A stretch of 27,214 nucleotides of DNA. It comes from Mikrocytos mackini (Eukaryota > Endomyxa > Ascetosporea > Mikrocytida > Mikrocytiidae). Positions within the stretch are counted from its first letter, which is position 1, and each line of letters opens with the position of its first letter. Under the pieces are notes generated by a model, which worked only from the letters and a program-made list of their open reading frames with translations, searched no databases and was not told the DNA's origin. Below are positions 1 to 10,784 of the stretch, piece by piece. The stretch covers positions 1 through 27,214 of the forward strand of contig JASNJN010000050.1 of NCBI GenBank assembly GCA_030180075.1. Direction: 5' to 3'. Made by a program: the position numbers and the translations under genes.

Positions 1-413
1 GCACCATTCTTCACAGCCACAAAAAGTGCTCACAGCCACAAAAAATGCCCACAACCACAATTTTTTTTCAAAATCGCAAAAAATCATATTAATCACCACA
101 GAATTATTTTTAAATTATAAATAAATACGCGAGAGATATTATATATAGAAAAAATGTATTATAGACAGGATAGTTTATGATAAAACACAAATTTATTGAA
201 ATTCCAAAATAATGTTAATGTTGATCGATGGAACGATAATAACAATATCTTGGTTAAAATAATTTATTCTAAATATTAAAATTAACTTTCTAGCTACTTT
301 TATTTTTTTCGAAAATAAATAAAAATTTAAAATTTTTGATTGCGAAACATTTTTGTGGCTGTGGGCATTTTTTGTGGCTGTGGGCACTTTTTGTGACTGT
401 GGGCACTCGTGCC
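1..413 (-). mobile_element. MULE-type MITE, inverted copy (left end at window edge)
   Basis: This is the mirror copy of the element at 607-1020. It starts inside the window without its first base and ends in CTCGTGCC at 413, followed by ATAGGGTAC (414-422), the reverse complement of the 9-bp target duplication of the other copy. Its ends are rich in short TGTGGCTGTGGGCA-type repeats and the interior is AT-rich with no coding capacity. Confidence 0.8.
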
Positions 414-545
414 ATAGGGTACTCTCACAACTTTGAACAAAACAGACTTGTAAGCACAAATGTTATAAATTTTTTTATTGATGAATCGGCTCAAATGAAA
501 ACAAACATTTTAAAACATTATGTAAATAAATCTATAAATACTTAA
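414..545 (+). pseudogene. Possible host coding fragment after MITE
   Basis: Directly after the MITE a frame stays open to a TAA at 543-545 and reads as plausible protein with mixed composition, including FFIDESAQMKTN and LKHYVNKS. The 5' side is replaced by the MITE, so no start can be assigned. No family is recognised. Bases 414-450 are repeated in inverse orientation at 570-606. The evidence is only composition and frame length, so it may be chance. Confidence 0.25.
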
Positions 546-606
546 ATTAAAAATTGGTGCCTTTCTAANCAAGTCTGTTTTGTTCAAAGTTGTGAGAGTA
601 CCCTAT

Positions 607-1020
607 GGCACGAGTGCCCACAGTCACAAAAAGTGCCCACAGCCACAAAAAATGCCCACAGCCACAAAAATGTTTCGCAATCAAAAATTTTAAATTTTTA
701 TTTATTTTCGAAAAAAATAAAAGTAGCTAGAAAGTTAATTTTAATATTTAGAATAAATTATTTTAACCAAGATATTGTTATTATCGTTCCATCGATCAAC
801 ATTAACATTATTTTGGAATTTCAATAAATTTGTGTTTTATCATAAACTATCCTGTCTATAATACATTTTTTCTATATATAATATCTCTCGCGTATTTATT
901 TATAATTTAAAAATAATTCTGTGGTGATTAATATGATTTTTTGCGATTTTGAAAAAAAATTGTGGTTGTGGGCATTTTTTGTGGCTGTGAGCACTTTTTG
1001 TGGCTGTGAAGAATGGTGCC
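607..1020 (+). mobile_element. MULE-type MITE, 414 bp, 9-bp TSD
   Basis: The termini are GGCACGAGTGCCCACAGTCA on the left and, read inward from the right, GGCACCATTCTTCACAGCCA. They are flanked by perfect 9-bp direct repeats GTACCCTAT (598-606 and 1021-1029). Subterminal tandem repeats of about 17 bp (GTGGCTGTGGGCATTTT-like) lie at both ends. A 9-bp duplication is typical of Mutator-like (MULE) elements. There is no ORF, so it is non-autonomous. A mirrored copy occupies 1-413. Confidence 0.85.
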
Positions 1021-1027
1021 GTACCCT

Positions 1028-1132
1028 ATGGATTATAGAACGAGTGAACTTATATTGTTTCAAATTCCTAGAGGCTTTGGGAAGCTAATAAAGAACAACA
1101 GTAGGGTTATGTTACGTCAACTAGCTACTTAA
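1028..1132 (+). pseudogene. Short host-like ORF remnant beside MITE
   Basis: An ATG that uses the last two bases of the MITE target duplication opens a 34-codon frame ending in TAA at 1130-1132. It contains SELILFQIPRGFGKLIKNN and reads like real protein sequence. It could be the 3' end of a host gene that the MITE entered, because upstream in this frame the sequence is MITE. No family is recognised. The ATG may be accidental. Confidence 0.3.
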
Positions 1133-1288
1133 GGAAATGATAGTAAATGTAATTATTTATCGGCAGCAACAAAGGTTTTAAAAGTCGGCGATTTTAAAAT
1201 CTTATGATTACGTGTTTAAGGTATATGGGTCGTGATATTGTTTATAATTCTGTATGATTTTAATTTATGTTCAACGAAACTCAAACAC

Positions 1289-2434
1289 GGTTGCAACTCA
1301 TTCTCCCCTATTTTGACTCATTCACCCCTAATTTGACTCATTTCCCCCTAAAATGACTCATTCTCCCCTATTTTTTGTACATAAAAAAATGTTCACCAAA
1401 AGTGTGTTTTTATAGCCTAACAACAATTTTCGAAAAAAAAATTTTTGGGAATTTTTCAAGGGGACCCCCTTGGAAAATGTCAAAAAAGTCAACATCTAAA
1501 AACATTAAATTTTTTGGACTAATTTTCTGAAAAATTTTTTGAACGTCGTATTATCGAAAAATCTACAAATAAAAATAATAAAAAAAATTCAAAAATGTTT
1601 CAATCACATTATTATTAAAATTTAAAAATTGTGGTTCAAAACACCTGTTTTTGAGATATCAACATAACGAATATTTTTCCAAAATACTTTTGAATGAGTA
1701 TTCTAGATCTATCGCTTAGAAAGTTATAAAAAATTTTTAGCAAAAATGTGGGTTTAATTCATAAAATTTTGAGGTTGACTTTTTACATAAAAATCAAAAA
1801 AAATTAAAAAAAAAATTTTTTTTGGAAATTCAATTTTTTTAGTAATTTAGATACAATCTAATGTTATTAATAGTAAAAAGCGACTTTTAATGATAAATAT
1901 TAAAAAATTTTTAAAAAAAAATTTCCGATTTTTTTTTAATTTTTTGATTTTTATGTAAAAAGTCAACTTCAAAATTTTATGAATTAAACCCACAATTTTT
2001 GCTGAAAATTTTTTTATCGCTTTCTAAGCGATAGATCTAGAATACTCATTCAAAAGTATTTTGGAAAAATATTCGTTATGTTGATATCTCAAAAACAGGT
2101 GTTTTGAACCACAATTTTTAAATTTTAATAATAATGTGATTGAAACATTTTTGAATTTTTTTTATTATTTTTATTTGTAGATTTTTCGATAATACGACGT
2201 TCAAAAAATTTTTCAGAAAATTAGTCCAAAACATTTAATGTTTTTAGATGTTGACTTTTTTGACATTTTCCAAGGGGGTCCCCTTGAAAAATTCCCAAAA
2301 ATTTTTTTTTCGAAAATTGTTGTTAGGCCATAAAAACACACTTTTGGTGAACATTTTTTTATGTACAAAAAATAGGGGAGAATGAGTCATTTTAGGGGAG
2401 AATGAGTCATTTTAGGGGGAAATGAGTTTCAATC
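1289..2434. mobile_element. Foldback element with ~520-bp inverted arms, 9-bp TSD
   Basis: Two arms (about 1289-1820 and 1921-2434) are inverted copies around a ~100-bp AT-rich centre. Perfect 9-bp direct repeats CTCAAACAC flank the element (1280-1288 and 2435-2443). The tips carry about four (left) and three (right) 20-bp tandem units of the type ACTCATTCTCCCCTATTTTG. The arms differ at several bases (for example TAGCC against TGGCC near the tips) and in repeat number, so this is an old real element and not an assembly echo. The long inverted repeats with a 9-bp duplication suggest a Mutator-like foldback. It has no coding capacity. It interrupts the host gene within codon 8. Confidence 0.88.
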
Positions 2435-4785
2435 CTCAAACACCGCCACGAAGCAAACCAGAAGTGGGCCCAATCAGCGTCTCGGATTACGTTCCTAGCT
2501 TAGATGAAGAAGATTACCAAGAAAGAATGCAACCACAACAAGCAAACATCATAAATTCTCCTTTGCAGAAGCCTTTGGTACAAACGATGAGTTGAATTGT
2601 GCTTTAGTAGCGTATGATATGGGATATTTGTCAAGACGAACATTTTTTTTATAAGAGAAACTAATTAAGTAATTAATTATAAATTTCACTCTTCCTCACC
2701 ACTAACTTACTCAGTTAAACTTTGCGCTCCTCAACGCATATCACAAAATGTTCCATCGGGATCAAATCCCATTTACTTCGTCGTTTACGACGTCTTTCGG
2801 AAAACCCTTTAATGTTCCGCCCAGACCTATGTCTGACTTTCTGGACTTTTATGTCGTCGACATTCCTGGAAGCCTTGTCCAGAAACTGGCAATTCCCGCC
2901 GCGCTCTCGTAATCTGTGCTTCGAGCTCTTGGGCTGCGCGCGCTGGGCGCGCGCGGTGTGCACTTCTTCTCTTGTCCACCAGTTTTTTAAGGCATTCGGT
3001 GTACACTGCCGGCGCTCTGTCTCTAGCCTCCCACTTGGGTGTTACGGCATCAGAGATAAACCAACGGTATTTTTGCAATGACCTTTTAATGGTCACATTA
3101 AGCAATTTTCCGTATAACTCTTCGATTGGTCTTTTAGGCAGCCTGTTATCTTTCTTCGTTAACACACTCTTCCTGAGCTGATACAGGTTTCTGTGTGTAA
3201 CGCTGGATACGGCTCCAAGTTGACCAATCACGAAGGCTCGACAATCAACGGTATATCCTCGGTATCGCCTGGTGAGCATGGCGGCCGATTTCCTATACTT
3301 CTTAATTTTCTCCTCTTCTTTGCAGCTGGTTAAGTCTTCAACTGAAACTCCGATCTCAGCGATCGTTATTCGTTTTTTGACTTTGTCAATACAAACAATG
3401 TCCGGCAACTGCATCGTTTTGTTTGGCCCATCACCTACGGTGATTCTCTGGTCAAGGATTAACTTGAATCTTTCAGAGTTACGGGCAACTCTCCCACCAG
3501 TATCTTGCAATGATAACTTTTTGCCTAAATCGTGGTAGGCTATTATCTCATTTGCAATCATAAGAACAACCGCGCCATGTCTAGCTTTAAGTAGACTAAA
3601 CGGTATGGCTGGGCAGGCGCCTAGCACATGTCCTACTGTTTCACTCTTATTGTTGCATCTCCTGCAGGTCACGTTCGTGTCTGGGTTTACAACCTTTTGC
3701 CACGACCTGTGTGATCCGATGCCATCCTGCAGTAACAACGCTTGCTTGACATCCCTCCTGGATAGTCCAGGTCTGCGTAACCACAGGTGGCTCTTGGAGA
3801 TACAAGTTTCCGGGTCCTTCCNGACAGTGTTGAAAGGGGACCTTAGCTTCGCATCATTCCATTTGGCCCAGTAGTTGGATTGGAAGGTACTGCGTATTAG
3901 TTTACGCTCTTCCGATCCTGTTTTACTAGANCAATCTTGCTTCCCGCCAAAGTCTATCTTGGCTTTTCTTCTTTCCAACTTTGTGATGATCACTGAGTAT
4001 GGGTCCGCTCCCACATCTAGTGCGTTTTGGATCTCATACTGCTCGTGCATGATCACTGTGGAAGGTGTCCTCTCACTTCGTATGAGGTTAAGCTCTTCCA
4101 AGCCTTGATCTACNATGTACCTAAGGGTACTGCAGATTGCTAAGTAGTCTTCCTCAATAAAGTTGGGTAAACCGATACCTCCTTTGGTATGCTTCACGTA
4201 TAACCGTGCATTGCATATTCTGTACGGTATCAACCCTTTTCTTTTCATTAGGCATCTGGTCAACCTATTAAGGTTGTTGAGCTCAGAAAGCTTCCAGTCG
4301 ATAGCCTGGGATACATACCGTATTAGTGGTACTACAGATATACTTATCTGTTTACCGATGTTAACCAACGTCAGATGGGACCCTATAACTTTTCTGAGTC
4401 TTCTAACTGCTTCTTTGGTTACATCATCTTTTGTGGTATTGCCATTAATCCATACCTGCTTAAAACCCAGGTATTTGCAGGGGTGGGTTTAGGACATGTC
4501 CAAAACGTTTTGGACAGGACATGGTTTAAACCAAGTTTAAACCGGTTTAATACATTTTGGACACCCAAAAACTTGATTTTGCAAAATATTTCGAATTTCC
4601 AAATTCTATTCAAAATGCATATATTGAACATATTCCCAGAAAATAAGAAACAAAGTAAATTTCAAATGGTAACAAATTTCCAAAATATAGGTTTTAAAAT
4701 ATCAAATTAAAATATTGCAAATTTTTAAATATTTTCGGCAAAAAATTTGCCGAAAAATTACCCCTACCAAATTTTAGGTTTTGTC

Positions 4786-5157
4786 CAGAGATGAGAATTC
4801 TGGGCTTTTGGCTTTCCGATCCGTCCGTTGTGTGTTTCGGTCGGATCGGATCGGAAAAATTCCTCGACTTTTTCTTAATAAAATTCTAAAAATTACTATT
4901 AAAAACCAATTAAAAATAGGTGAAATATTGTGATTTTTGGCATTTAAACCGCCGATTTTCACTACTATGATAAAATAATATAAATTTCAGATTCGTTATT
5001 AAATATAAAATGGTAAAAATTCAGTGGAAAATGATTACCTGGATATTTTTCATGGTTGGCATTTTAATGAGAATTTTTTGAAAATTTGGTTGATTTTCTT
5101 CCGATTCCGTCCGTTCGGAACGGAAACGGGTCGGACGGACGGAAACCGACACCTCTG
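4786..5157. mobile_element. hAT-type MITE, CAGAGATGAG family, nested copy 1
   Basis: The left end is CAGAGATGAGAATTC and the right end read inward is CAGAGGTGTCGG. The direct repeats GTTTTGTC (4778-4785 and 5158-5165) are perfect. Just inside each end are GC-rich tandem/inverted blocks (TCCGATCCGTCCG and CGGGTCGGACGGACGG), unlike the AT-rich centre. No coding capacity. The same family recurs at 20833-21198. Confidence 0.88.
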
Positions 5158-5183
5158 GTTTTGTCCGGCCAAAACGTCCAAAA

Positions 5184-5363
5184 TAGAGTTCCCAATTCCC
5201 GGGAATCGATTTCTCGAATCCCGGGAACTGGACTTTTTACGTCTAAAATTCTCTAAAATTTTCGAGAATTTCAGGAATTTTTTCTCATTTCCCGGGAAAT
5301 ATGGCCATAAATCCGTTTCTCGATTCTCGATAAATTTTAGGTTCGAGAATTTTGGGGACTCTA
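5184..5363. mobile_element. hAT-type MITE, TAGAGTTCCC family, nested copy 2
   Basis: A 180-bp element with ends TAGAGTTCCCAATTC and, inward from the right, TAGAGTCCCCAAAATTC. It is flanked by perfect 8-bp repeats GTCCAAAA (5176-5183 and 5364-5371). Several CCCGGGAA motifs lie inside. Fragments with the same subterminal pattern occur at 15511-15540, 17841-17858 and 19543-19600. Confidence 0.85.
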
Positions 5364-7712
5364 GTCCAAAACGTTTTGGACGGGTTGGTTTAAACCGGTT
5401 TTTAACGGGTGGTTTAAACCTGCCAACCCTGGGTATTTGTAGGCATTTCCACTGTCCTCTTTGATTAAGGGGAAAGTCCTCAATGAATTCGTTAGAGCTA
5501 TTCTTTCTCGCTTGGCTTCAGTTACTAATCCGCTTTTGTTTTCGTTAATTTCTAGGCCAATTAGGCTACCTAGTTTACGAATAGCGGTAACCTTGTTGTC
5601 CAAAGCCGAGATCGAGCTCCCGAATATTTAAATATCATCCATGTAGCAAACCTTATGAGACCAGTTAGGATTCTCCCCATTTTTCATATCAGGGAGATTA
5701 ACTGTCTTCAAGATTGTGAGTGCTACACAGAAGAGGGTAGGAGACATCTTGTTTCCCTGAAAAATCCCTCGTTTGATATCTATCTTTTCGTAGCTGGCCC
5801 CCAAATTTACCATGTACGTATGCCAATTAGACATAAGTGCTTGTATGGTGTTGATGAGCCGCTGTGTTTTGTCATTCCCACTTTTGAAAATAACCTTAAA
5901 TATTTCCATTAGACCTTGATGACTCACTGAGTCATATGCCTTCTGGAAATCAATGTAGGCTAAGTGGATAGCTTTACGGAATACCTTTTTTTATTTTACT
6001 ATAAGTTTCTCGCTTATAATGTACGCATCAAAGCAGCCTCTTTTGAATTTTTGGTTAGCAACTTGATCTTTGTCCCAGTTCTTGGACTTGATCATTGCCT
6101 TGATAATTCGAGACTCAATGATCGAGGAAAAGATTTTGTACAATGAGCATACCATCGTTATTGGTCTGAAATTTTTGGGATCATATACATCTCCACTATT
6201 TTTGTGGAATGTAATGGTCCTGCCACTTGTAAACCAGGATGGTATGCTTGCTTCACCATCCCATATCTCGTTGAACACCCTTCCGATTATCGGTACAAGG
6301 GTTCCGCATACTCTGCGAATCAAATATATATGAACTCCACCTGGTCCAGGTGCTTTCCAGGGATTGGAGTTCATAATTGCATGCGCAATTTCATGCAGGC
6401 CCATCTTCTTGTTGTGCGAGGTTTTTGGAATATTTGATATGCCACTATTAACTATGGCAGTCTTGAGTTCTACCTCATCGCATTGTTTCTCTTGGCCCCA
6501 CAAGTCCTTCCAAAACGCTACATGCGTATTTGGGTTAGGGGGGACCACGTACTTTAAATTTCCTGGTTTTGCCTCCTTGAACCTACCGAACCTTTCAGTG
6601 TCTCGGTTCTGCTGGAGGACTTTCGTCTTCCACTGCTGTCTCCTCTCCTGTGTGCCAATCATGGCATTTGCTTCTTGGAGTTTGGAGAGCAGTGCTCTTG
6701 CTGAAGCCTTTGATGTGACTTTATATTTGTGTTCCAAGTCACAAGCTTTACCGGGCCTGAGATTTCCGTTAATATATACGGTCAGGTCCGATATTTTTCT
6801 TTTAAGGGCTTCCCTCTTGTTTACACTTAGCTTTCTTTTGCGCTCTACTACTTTTTTGCCATTATATGTGACATACAGTAGCGCATTAAGCTGTGTAAGT
6901 GTAATGTCCTTTTTGTGATCATCTAAGCATCTTTCCAATGCTTCGATCCTGTCTCCCGATACTGTCAGTCTGGCCTTAGGAATCTCTCTCACTCTTATCT
7001 GTGAGTCTTCCTCTAGCTTGACTAGTTCTAGGGTGTCTCCCCATAGCTCAGAGGCTAAGGCTTTAGTGTCAACCTCTTCAGACTCCTCATTGAGCTTGGG
7101 GTTACCCTTGCTTCTACGAACTATGTCCCTACTCACCCTGCTTTTTATGGCTTTGTTCACATAGGAACTTTTGCCGCTAGGGGACGGGTTGTTGTCACTC
7201 AGGATTTTCTGTCTTTTCCAGACTAAATCTCCTGTTTCTGTTTTCCTAGCAATATTCCTGGTTGTAATGTAACCACTATTGCTTTCGTGAAGAGTAGCAT
7301 CTGAATAATGCTGCCGTTTGTACATACTATCTACGTATGTATCAGGCACATCATTGTCAGAGCTTTTGACATTGGACTTACAGCTAACTTTTTTAATAAT
7401 ACTATCACGAGTATATTTAGCTTTACCCCAATGCTGCCGCTTATCTCCGGCGGTTCTCTAGGTCTCTGAGTTTCTCTATCAGAGCCTTCAGTGCACGCTG
7501 CACTTTCCCTTCGTATTCTTCTTGGGCTTTCTTGCCCTCGAATACTTGTCTCTCCAATTGTTCTATACGATCCAGAAGCTTTAAATTTAAATACATCTTC
7601 ATCAGCCTTCTTGGGCTGTTCCAGATCATTTATTATATTTTCCATTTCGCTTCCTCTGCTTCCCTTGTTGTCAAAGACTGTATCAAGCCTTTCTCTGTCG
7701 CTATTAAATCCC

Positions 7713-9095
7713 CTACCTAATTGCCTTGGTTCTCTCATTGGAGAAGGCCGGATCATCGGGGGCTGTCTTTTGGGGTTGTGGACGGTACTTGTTCATCAGC
7801 TCTCCGAGCCTTTCAATACTGTCCTTTTCCTTAATATCCATCCACTCTCGGTTGGTAAGAACAGGGACGTATTGTTTGATGAACTTGTCATTGAGTAAGG
7901 TGTGAAACACTTGGTCCGCCTTGGCTAGCCACCACTCAGGTTTGGCGTTCAAAGGCTTGTAAGCCAGCGGACAGTTTTCATTGCCTTTGTAGTGTCGCAG
8001 CCATGTTTCCACAGCGCATTGTACTTGTTCTCCCAGGCTGGTGCCTCTGTTGTCCTGTCTATCGTGGAAAACTGCACCAACCAATCGGACTAAAGCAAGG
8101 GGAATTCCCTATTCAACGAGGTCGTTAATCACTGGGGACATTTTAAAGGGGTATTGGGCTCTTGGGAACTTGAACAATTTCAATGTTCTATCAACCGCAC
8201 CCGTACTTACTTCCCCTAATCTCTTATCTGTCATTTGCTCTTTTAGCCAGGCCGCTGCTTTGTGCCTAGGCTGTTCCATCGTCTGAAACCAGAGCATTCT
8301 TTCTGCCCTTAGGGCTTTCCTAACGAGGAGTTCCGCCTTTCTGGCTTCGTCCGCGGTGTGGGCCATTTTGTTGGCTTGAGCTTCTTTCTCGGCGGGTTGA
8401 GGATCTTCTTTCTTTGTTTGAAGTTCTTCCTCTTTCGCCTTGTCTTCTTTTATTTTGTTTTCTCTCGCTTTGTCCTCTTTCCTGAGGACTATTGCGGTTT
8501 CTTCGGAGACTATTACAGACCTCCCTTTGTCTTTCAAAGAATCCATTGCCTTCTTGGAGTCCCCTAAGGCAACTACGATAGGCTGGTTGCTTCCCTGATT
8601 TGCATTCTCTACTTGACGGAGACCTTTAAGTTCCGCTTTGATAACTTTCAAAGCTGCTAGGTCTCCCGGCTTCTCTAGATCAAGTCGATCTACTTTTTTA
8701 TATAACGCTTCACGTTGTTTAGCACACTCTATCCTGAACCCATCAATGATGCCTACTTTCTTAGGCCTCTTTAGGGTCAGTTCTTCTTTGCCACTTTTAC
8801 TGGACTTACTTTCAGTGCTTTTTGATTGTTCCTCACTTGACTCGATGTTCTGAGTCTTGGGGGCTTCACATTCTGTTTCTTGTGAAATAGTTTCACTTGT
8901 AGTTGCTGCATGAGTACTTATTGTACTTTCAGCTTCTTTTTTCGCCTCCCTTTCCTGGGCTGCTTCTGCTTCTCTTATTTTCCTTTGACGTTCGTCAACT
9001 TCCTCTTGGACTACTGCTTCTAAGACTTGTTCAGCTTGTTGTGTCTTCACAGTAGCCCTGGGGTTTCTTGTGGAACTTTGTTTTCTAGTTGTCAT
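7713..9095 (-). pseudogene. Retrotransposon ORF1-like coiled-coil protein, TAG-interrupted
   Basis: The frame runs from ATG 9095 to TAG 7713 with one internal TAG at 8109-8111. The residues on either side (INDLVE, then GIPLALVRL) read on smoothly, so the stop is probably a point mutation, for example of a Gln codon. The first ~270 residues are dense in Glu, Lys, Arg, Gln and Ala (EEVDERQRKIREAEAAQERE and similar) and should form a long coiled coil, as in ORF1/gag-like proteins of non-LTR elements. The part after the stop is more globular (WLRHYKGNENCPLAY). The 3' end overlaps an alternative frame starting at 7756 that continues toward the RT, so the two were perhaps one ORF. Confidence 0.6.
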
Positions 9096-9100
9096 TTTCT

Positions 9101-9637
9101 TTAGAAATTTAAAATTTGTAAATTTCTTTTTTTGATAAACTCATCCATATCACCCAGTAAGCCTATAGTTGACCTTTCAGGTGTTTGTAATGGAATTGAA
9201 TTGGAGTCGCTTGCGTCGCATTGCTTTTTGGACTTGTTGGGTGAAATCACCCATTTGTCCATCGGACCCTGCGGCCTGGTTTTGGAAACATCGGATTTTG
9301 CTGAAATAGATCGAGCACGACGAAGTCCATGGGATTTTGATCTTTTTGGAACATAAGATTTATGTTTGAGGATAAAGTTTAACTTTTCATAATTAATGGC
9401 ATATGAATACCTTCCGCTCACCCCTGGTTGATTGAGGCTCATGACCTCCGCGTTTATAGCGTTTTCAGGGTGGCTATCGTGTTTAGCTCCTACGGGGTTC
9501 TGTTCCTTACTGGAACTCCCGCCCGTAGGGCACGGTGTCGAGACAGAGTTCTCGCAATGTGTAGCCGATTTAGGCTTTTCGCTTAGCATCGACCTTAACC
9601 CCTTTACGGTGGGGTTGTCTGGTTTACTAATATGCAT
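9101..9637 (-). CDS. Retrotransposon N-terminal ORF (178 aa)
   Basis: A polar, Ser/Lys/Pro-rich 178-residue protein starts with ATG at 9637 and stops at 9101, six bases before the next ORF's ATG at 9095. No zinc finger, Myb or membrane segment is visible. Basic stretches such as YVPKRSKSHGLRRARS could bind nucleic acid. The short spacing and common strand place it in the retrotransposon transcript. It could be the first of two gag-like ORFs, or the N-terminus of one protein separated from the next ORF by a frameshift. The family is not recognised. Confidence 0.55.
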   Translation of the reverse strand: MHISKPDNPTVKGLRSMLSEKPKSATHCENSVSTPCPTGGSSSKEQNPVGAKHDSHPENAINAEVMSLNQPGVSGRYSYAINYEKLNFILKHKSYVPKRSKSHGLRRARSISAKSDVSKTRPQGPMDKWVISPNKSKKQCDASDSNSIPLQTPERSTIGLLGDMDEFIKKRNLQILNF

Positions 9638-10049
9638 TACCTATCGGATTTCCTAAAAATTTTAATTTTTTCAATGATAAAAGCAGCTTATAAGTTAAAT
9701 CAACAACTAAGTGAGACAGACCACAACATGGACGTTATTAGAGCGCACCGTTTAATTACAAGAGAGTCTACAAAATACACAACTTCTCTTCTACAGTACA
9801 GAAAAGCTAAAATATGGTATGATGTTGCATCGGCAGCGGAAGGATCGATCTTTCCTATAGTATTAACATGTTTTAGATTCTTTATAGTTTATTTGTTCTT
9901 ACCATCAGATTTAGACTTTCAAGCAAAAAATAAAGATATCAGATATTTGGGAGTTCTTATGAATTTCATTTGAGACAACTTAAGATCTTTCACTTTGCTT
10001 TACACGATCTTTAAAGTAAATGTTGTTCAATGTGAAGACGGAGTAAAGC

Positions 10050-10446
10050 CAGTGTTTGCAAAACGGTTAACCGAAAAATCCGGAAAACGGATATTTTTAT
10101 AGCAAACGGTTCCCGGTTTTTGTGATATCAAAATTTCCTTTATAAAGCGGTTAACCGAAAGATTTCGAATATCGAATAGTTCAAGAAAAACGGATATCAT
10201 TTAGATATCACCCAGATGAATATTTTTATTTATAGAAAATTTATAGGAGAAAATTTGTTAAGATATATATTAAATCGATATTTGTATTTATAAATAACCA
10301 AAGATGGTTTTGAGCAATGTTTATGTATTATTTTACAGATAAAAAAATATAATTATCTATATCTGACTAATTCGAATAGTTCCGGTATCCGACTCAAAAA
10401 TATTCGATACCGGATATGCGATCGAAACGGTTAATTGCAAACTCTA
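10050..10446. mobile_element. hAT-type MITE, 397 bp, 8-bp TSD, in host gene
   Basis: The ends are CAGTGTTTGCAAAACGG and, inward from the right, TAGAGTTTGCAATTAACCG. The direct repeats AGTAAAGC (10042-10049 and 10447-10454) are perfect. Subterminal GGTTAACCG blocks recur in both orientations. Element plus duplication is 405 bp, a multiple of three, so the host frame resumes in phase on the far side, although stops inside the element still block it. Confidence 0.9.
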
Positions 10447-10784
10447 AGTAAAGCTACTCAACAAAGCTAACAACGCTAACAAACTTAAACAATTCACTGA
10501 TGATGAAAATTGTAGAACAGAATTCGATCGAATTGATATTAAAGATTTCAAAGTATACATACGAGGTTTTGAAAAGGGGTACGGATCTCTGAAAGCTAAT
10601 AAAGGAGATAAATAGCTATTGTATGTGCAAATGGAACTGGAAAAATTATGTTTCAAAAGAATTGTTCAAACTTAAGAACTATCAAGGGGTATTAGTATTA
10701 GACTTAAATAGAATGATCACTACTGAGGTATAGTTGGAGAAGTGTAAAGATATCATATGTACCCCAAAATACAATGATTCGGTG

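Larger units (their letters stand above)
1..1019. repeat. Perfect inverted duplication, 450-bp arms
   Basis: Bases 1-450 are the reverse complement of 570-1019, with no mismatch at the stretches I compared. The spacer is 451-569. Each arm contains a complete MITE, its 9-bp target duplication and 28 bases of flanking unique sequence, so the duplicated unit is larger than the transposon. An ambiguous base (569) sits exactly where the right arm begins. The left arm runs off the window, so the true arm may be longer. It could be a very recent biological fold-back or a chimeric join in the assembly. Confidence 0.9.
4478..5431. mobile_element. hAT-type MITE inside the RT gene, 954 bp, 8-bp TSD
   Basis: Termini CAGGGGTGGGTTTAGG (left) and CAGGGTTGGCAGGTTTAAAC (right, read inward) are bounded by perfect direct repeats GGTATTTG (4470-4477 and 5432-5439). 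The tips contain GGTTTAAACC and CCAAAACGTTTTGG palindromes. It has no ORF of its own. Two other MITEs are nested in it. Without them and their duplications it would be about 386 bp. CAGGG termini with an 8-bp duplication fit the hAT superfamily. Confidence 0.9.
2827..7756 (-). pseudogene. Reverse transcriptase / restriction-like endonuclease polyprotein, broken
   Basis: Frames shift near 7575 and 7445 in the N-terminal part, which includes a coiled coil (RIEQLERQVFEG). The RT begins downstream of 7440. WKAPGPGG lies about 6335-6360 and the GRTITFHK...NFRPIT block about 6150-6225. Motif A (YIDFQKAYDS) is near 5945-5975, motif B (KRGIFQGNKMSPTLF) near 5740-5785 and motif C YMDDI near 5631-5645. 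In-frame TAA codons fall at 5991-5993 and, directly after YMDDI, at 5628-5630. A 954-bp MITE plus 8-bp duplication (4478-5439) splits the YKYLGF motif. Without it the frame continues. The C-terminal ORF (2827-4368 and upstream) has a CCHC knuckle (C-X2-C-X8-H-X4-C, about 3613-3666) and the endonuclease PD...E core (PDIVCID near 3388-3405, AEIG near 3351-3360). The last ~20 residues may be frameshifted, because an overlapping frame runs to 2715. Confidence 0.85.
2690..9660 (-). mobile_element. R4/Dong-like RLE non-LTR retrotransposon, degenerate
   Basis: On the minus strand the order is a small N-terminal ORF, a coiled-coil ORF, a reverse transcriptase, a CCHC knuckle and a restriction-like endonuclease. 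This is the layout of R2/R4-type site-specific retrotransposons. The RT motif-B text KRGIFQGN is closest to what I know of R4/Dong elements. The ends are estimates: the element is clearly more GC-rich than the flanks, and AT-rich host sequence resumes near 2690 and 9660. No poly(A) tail or target duplication could be fixed. Ambiguous bases at 3822, 3931 and 4114 suggest that reads from other copies were merged. Three in-frame stops and about three frameshifts make this copy inactive. Confidence 0.85.

Noticed and set aside
193-827. Mirror-image ORFs of 88 and 64 codons in the first palindrome
   Set aside because: They consist of translated MITE tips and AT-rich interior, duplicated only because the sequence is palindromic.
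2722-9656. Plus-strand ORFs antisense to the retrotransposon
   Set aside because: They are shadows of the minus-strand coding frames. Motifs for RT, zinc knuckle and endonuclease all lie on the minus strand.
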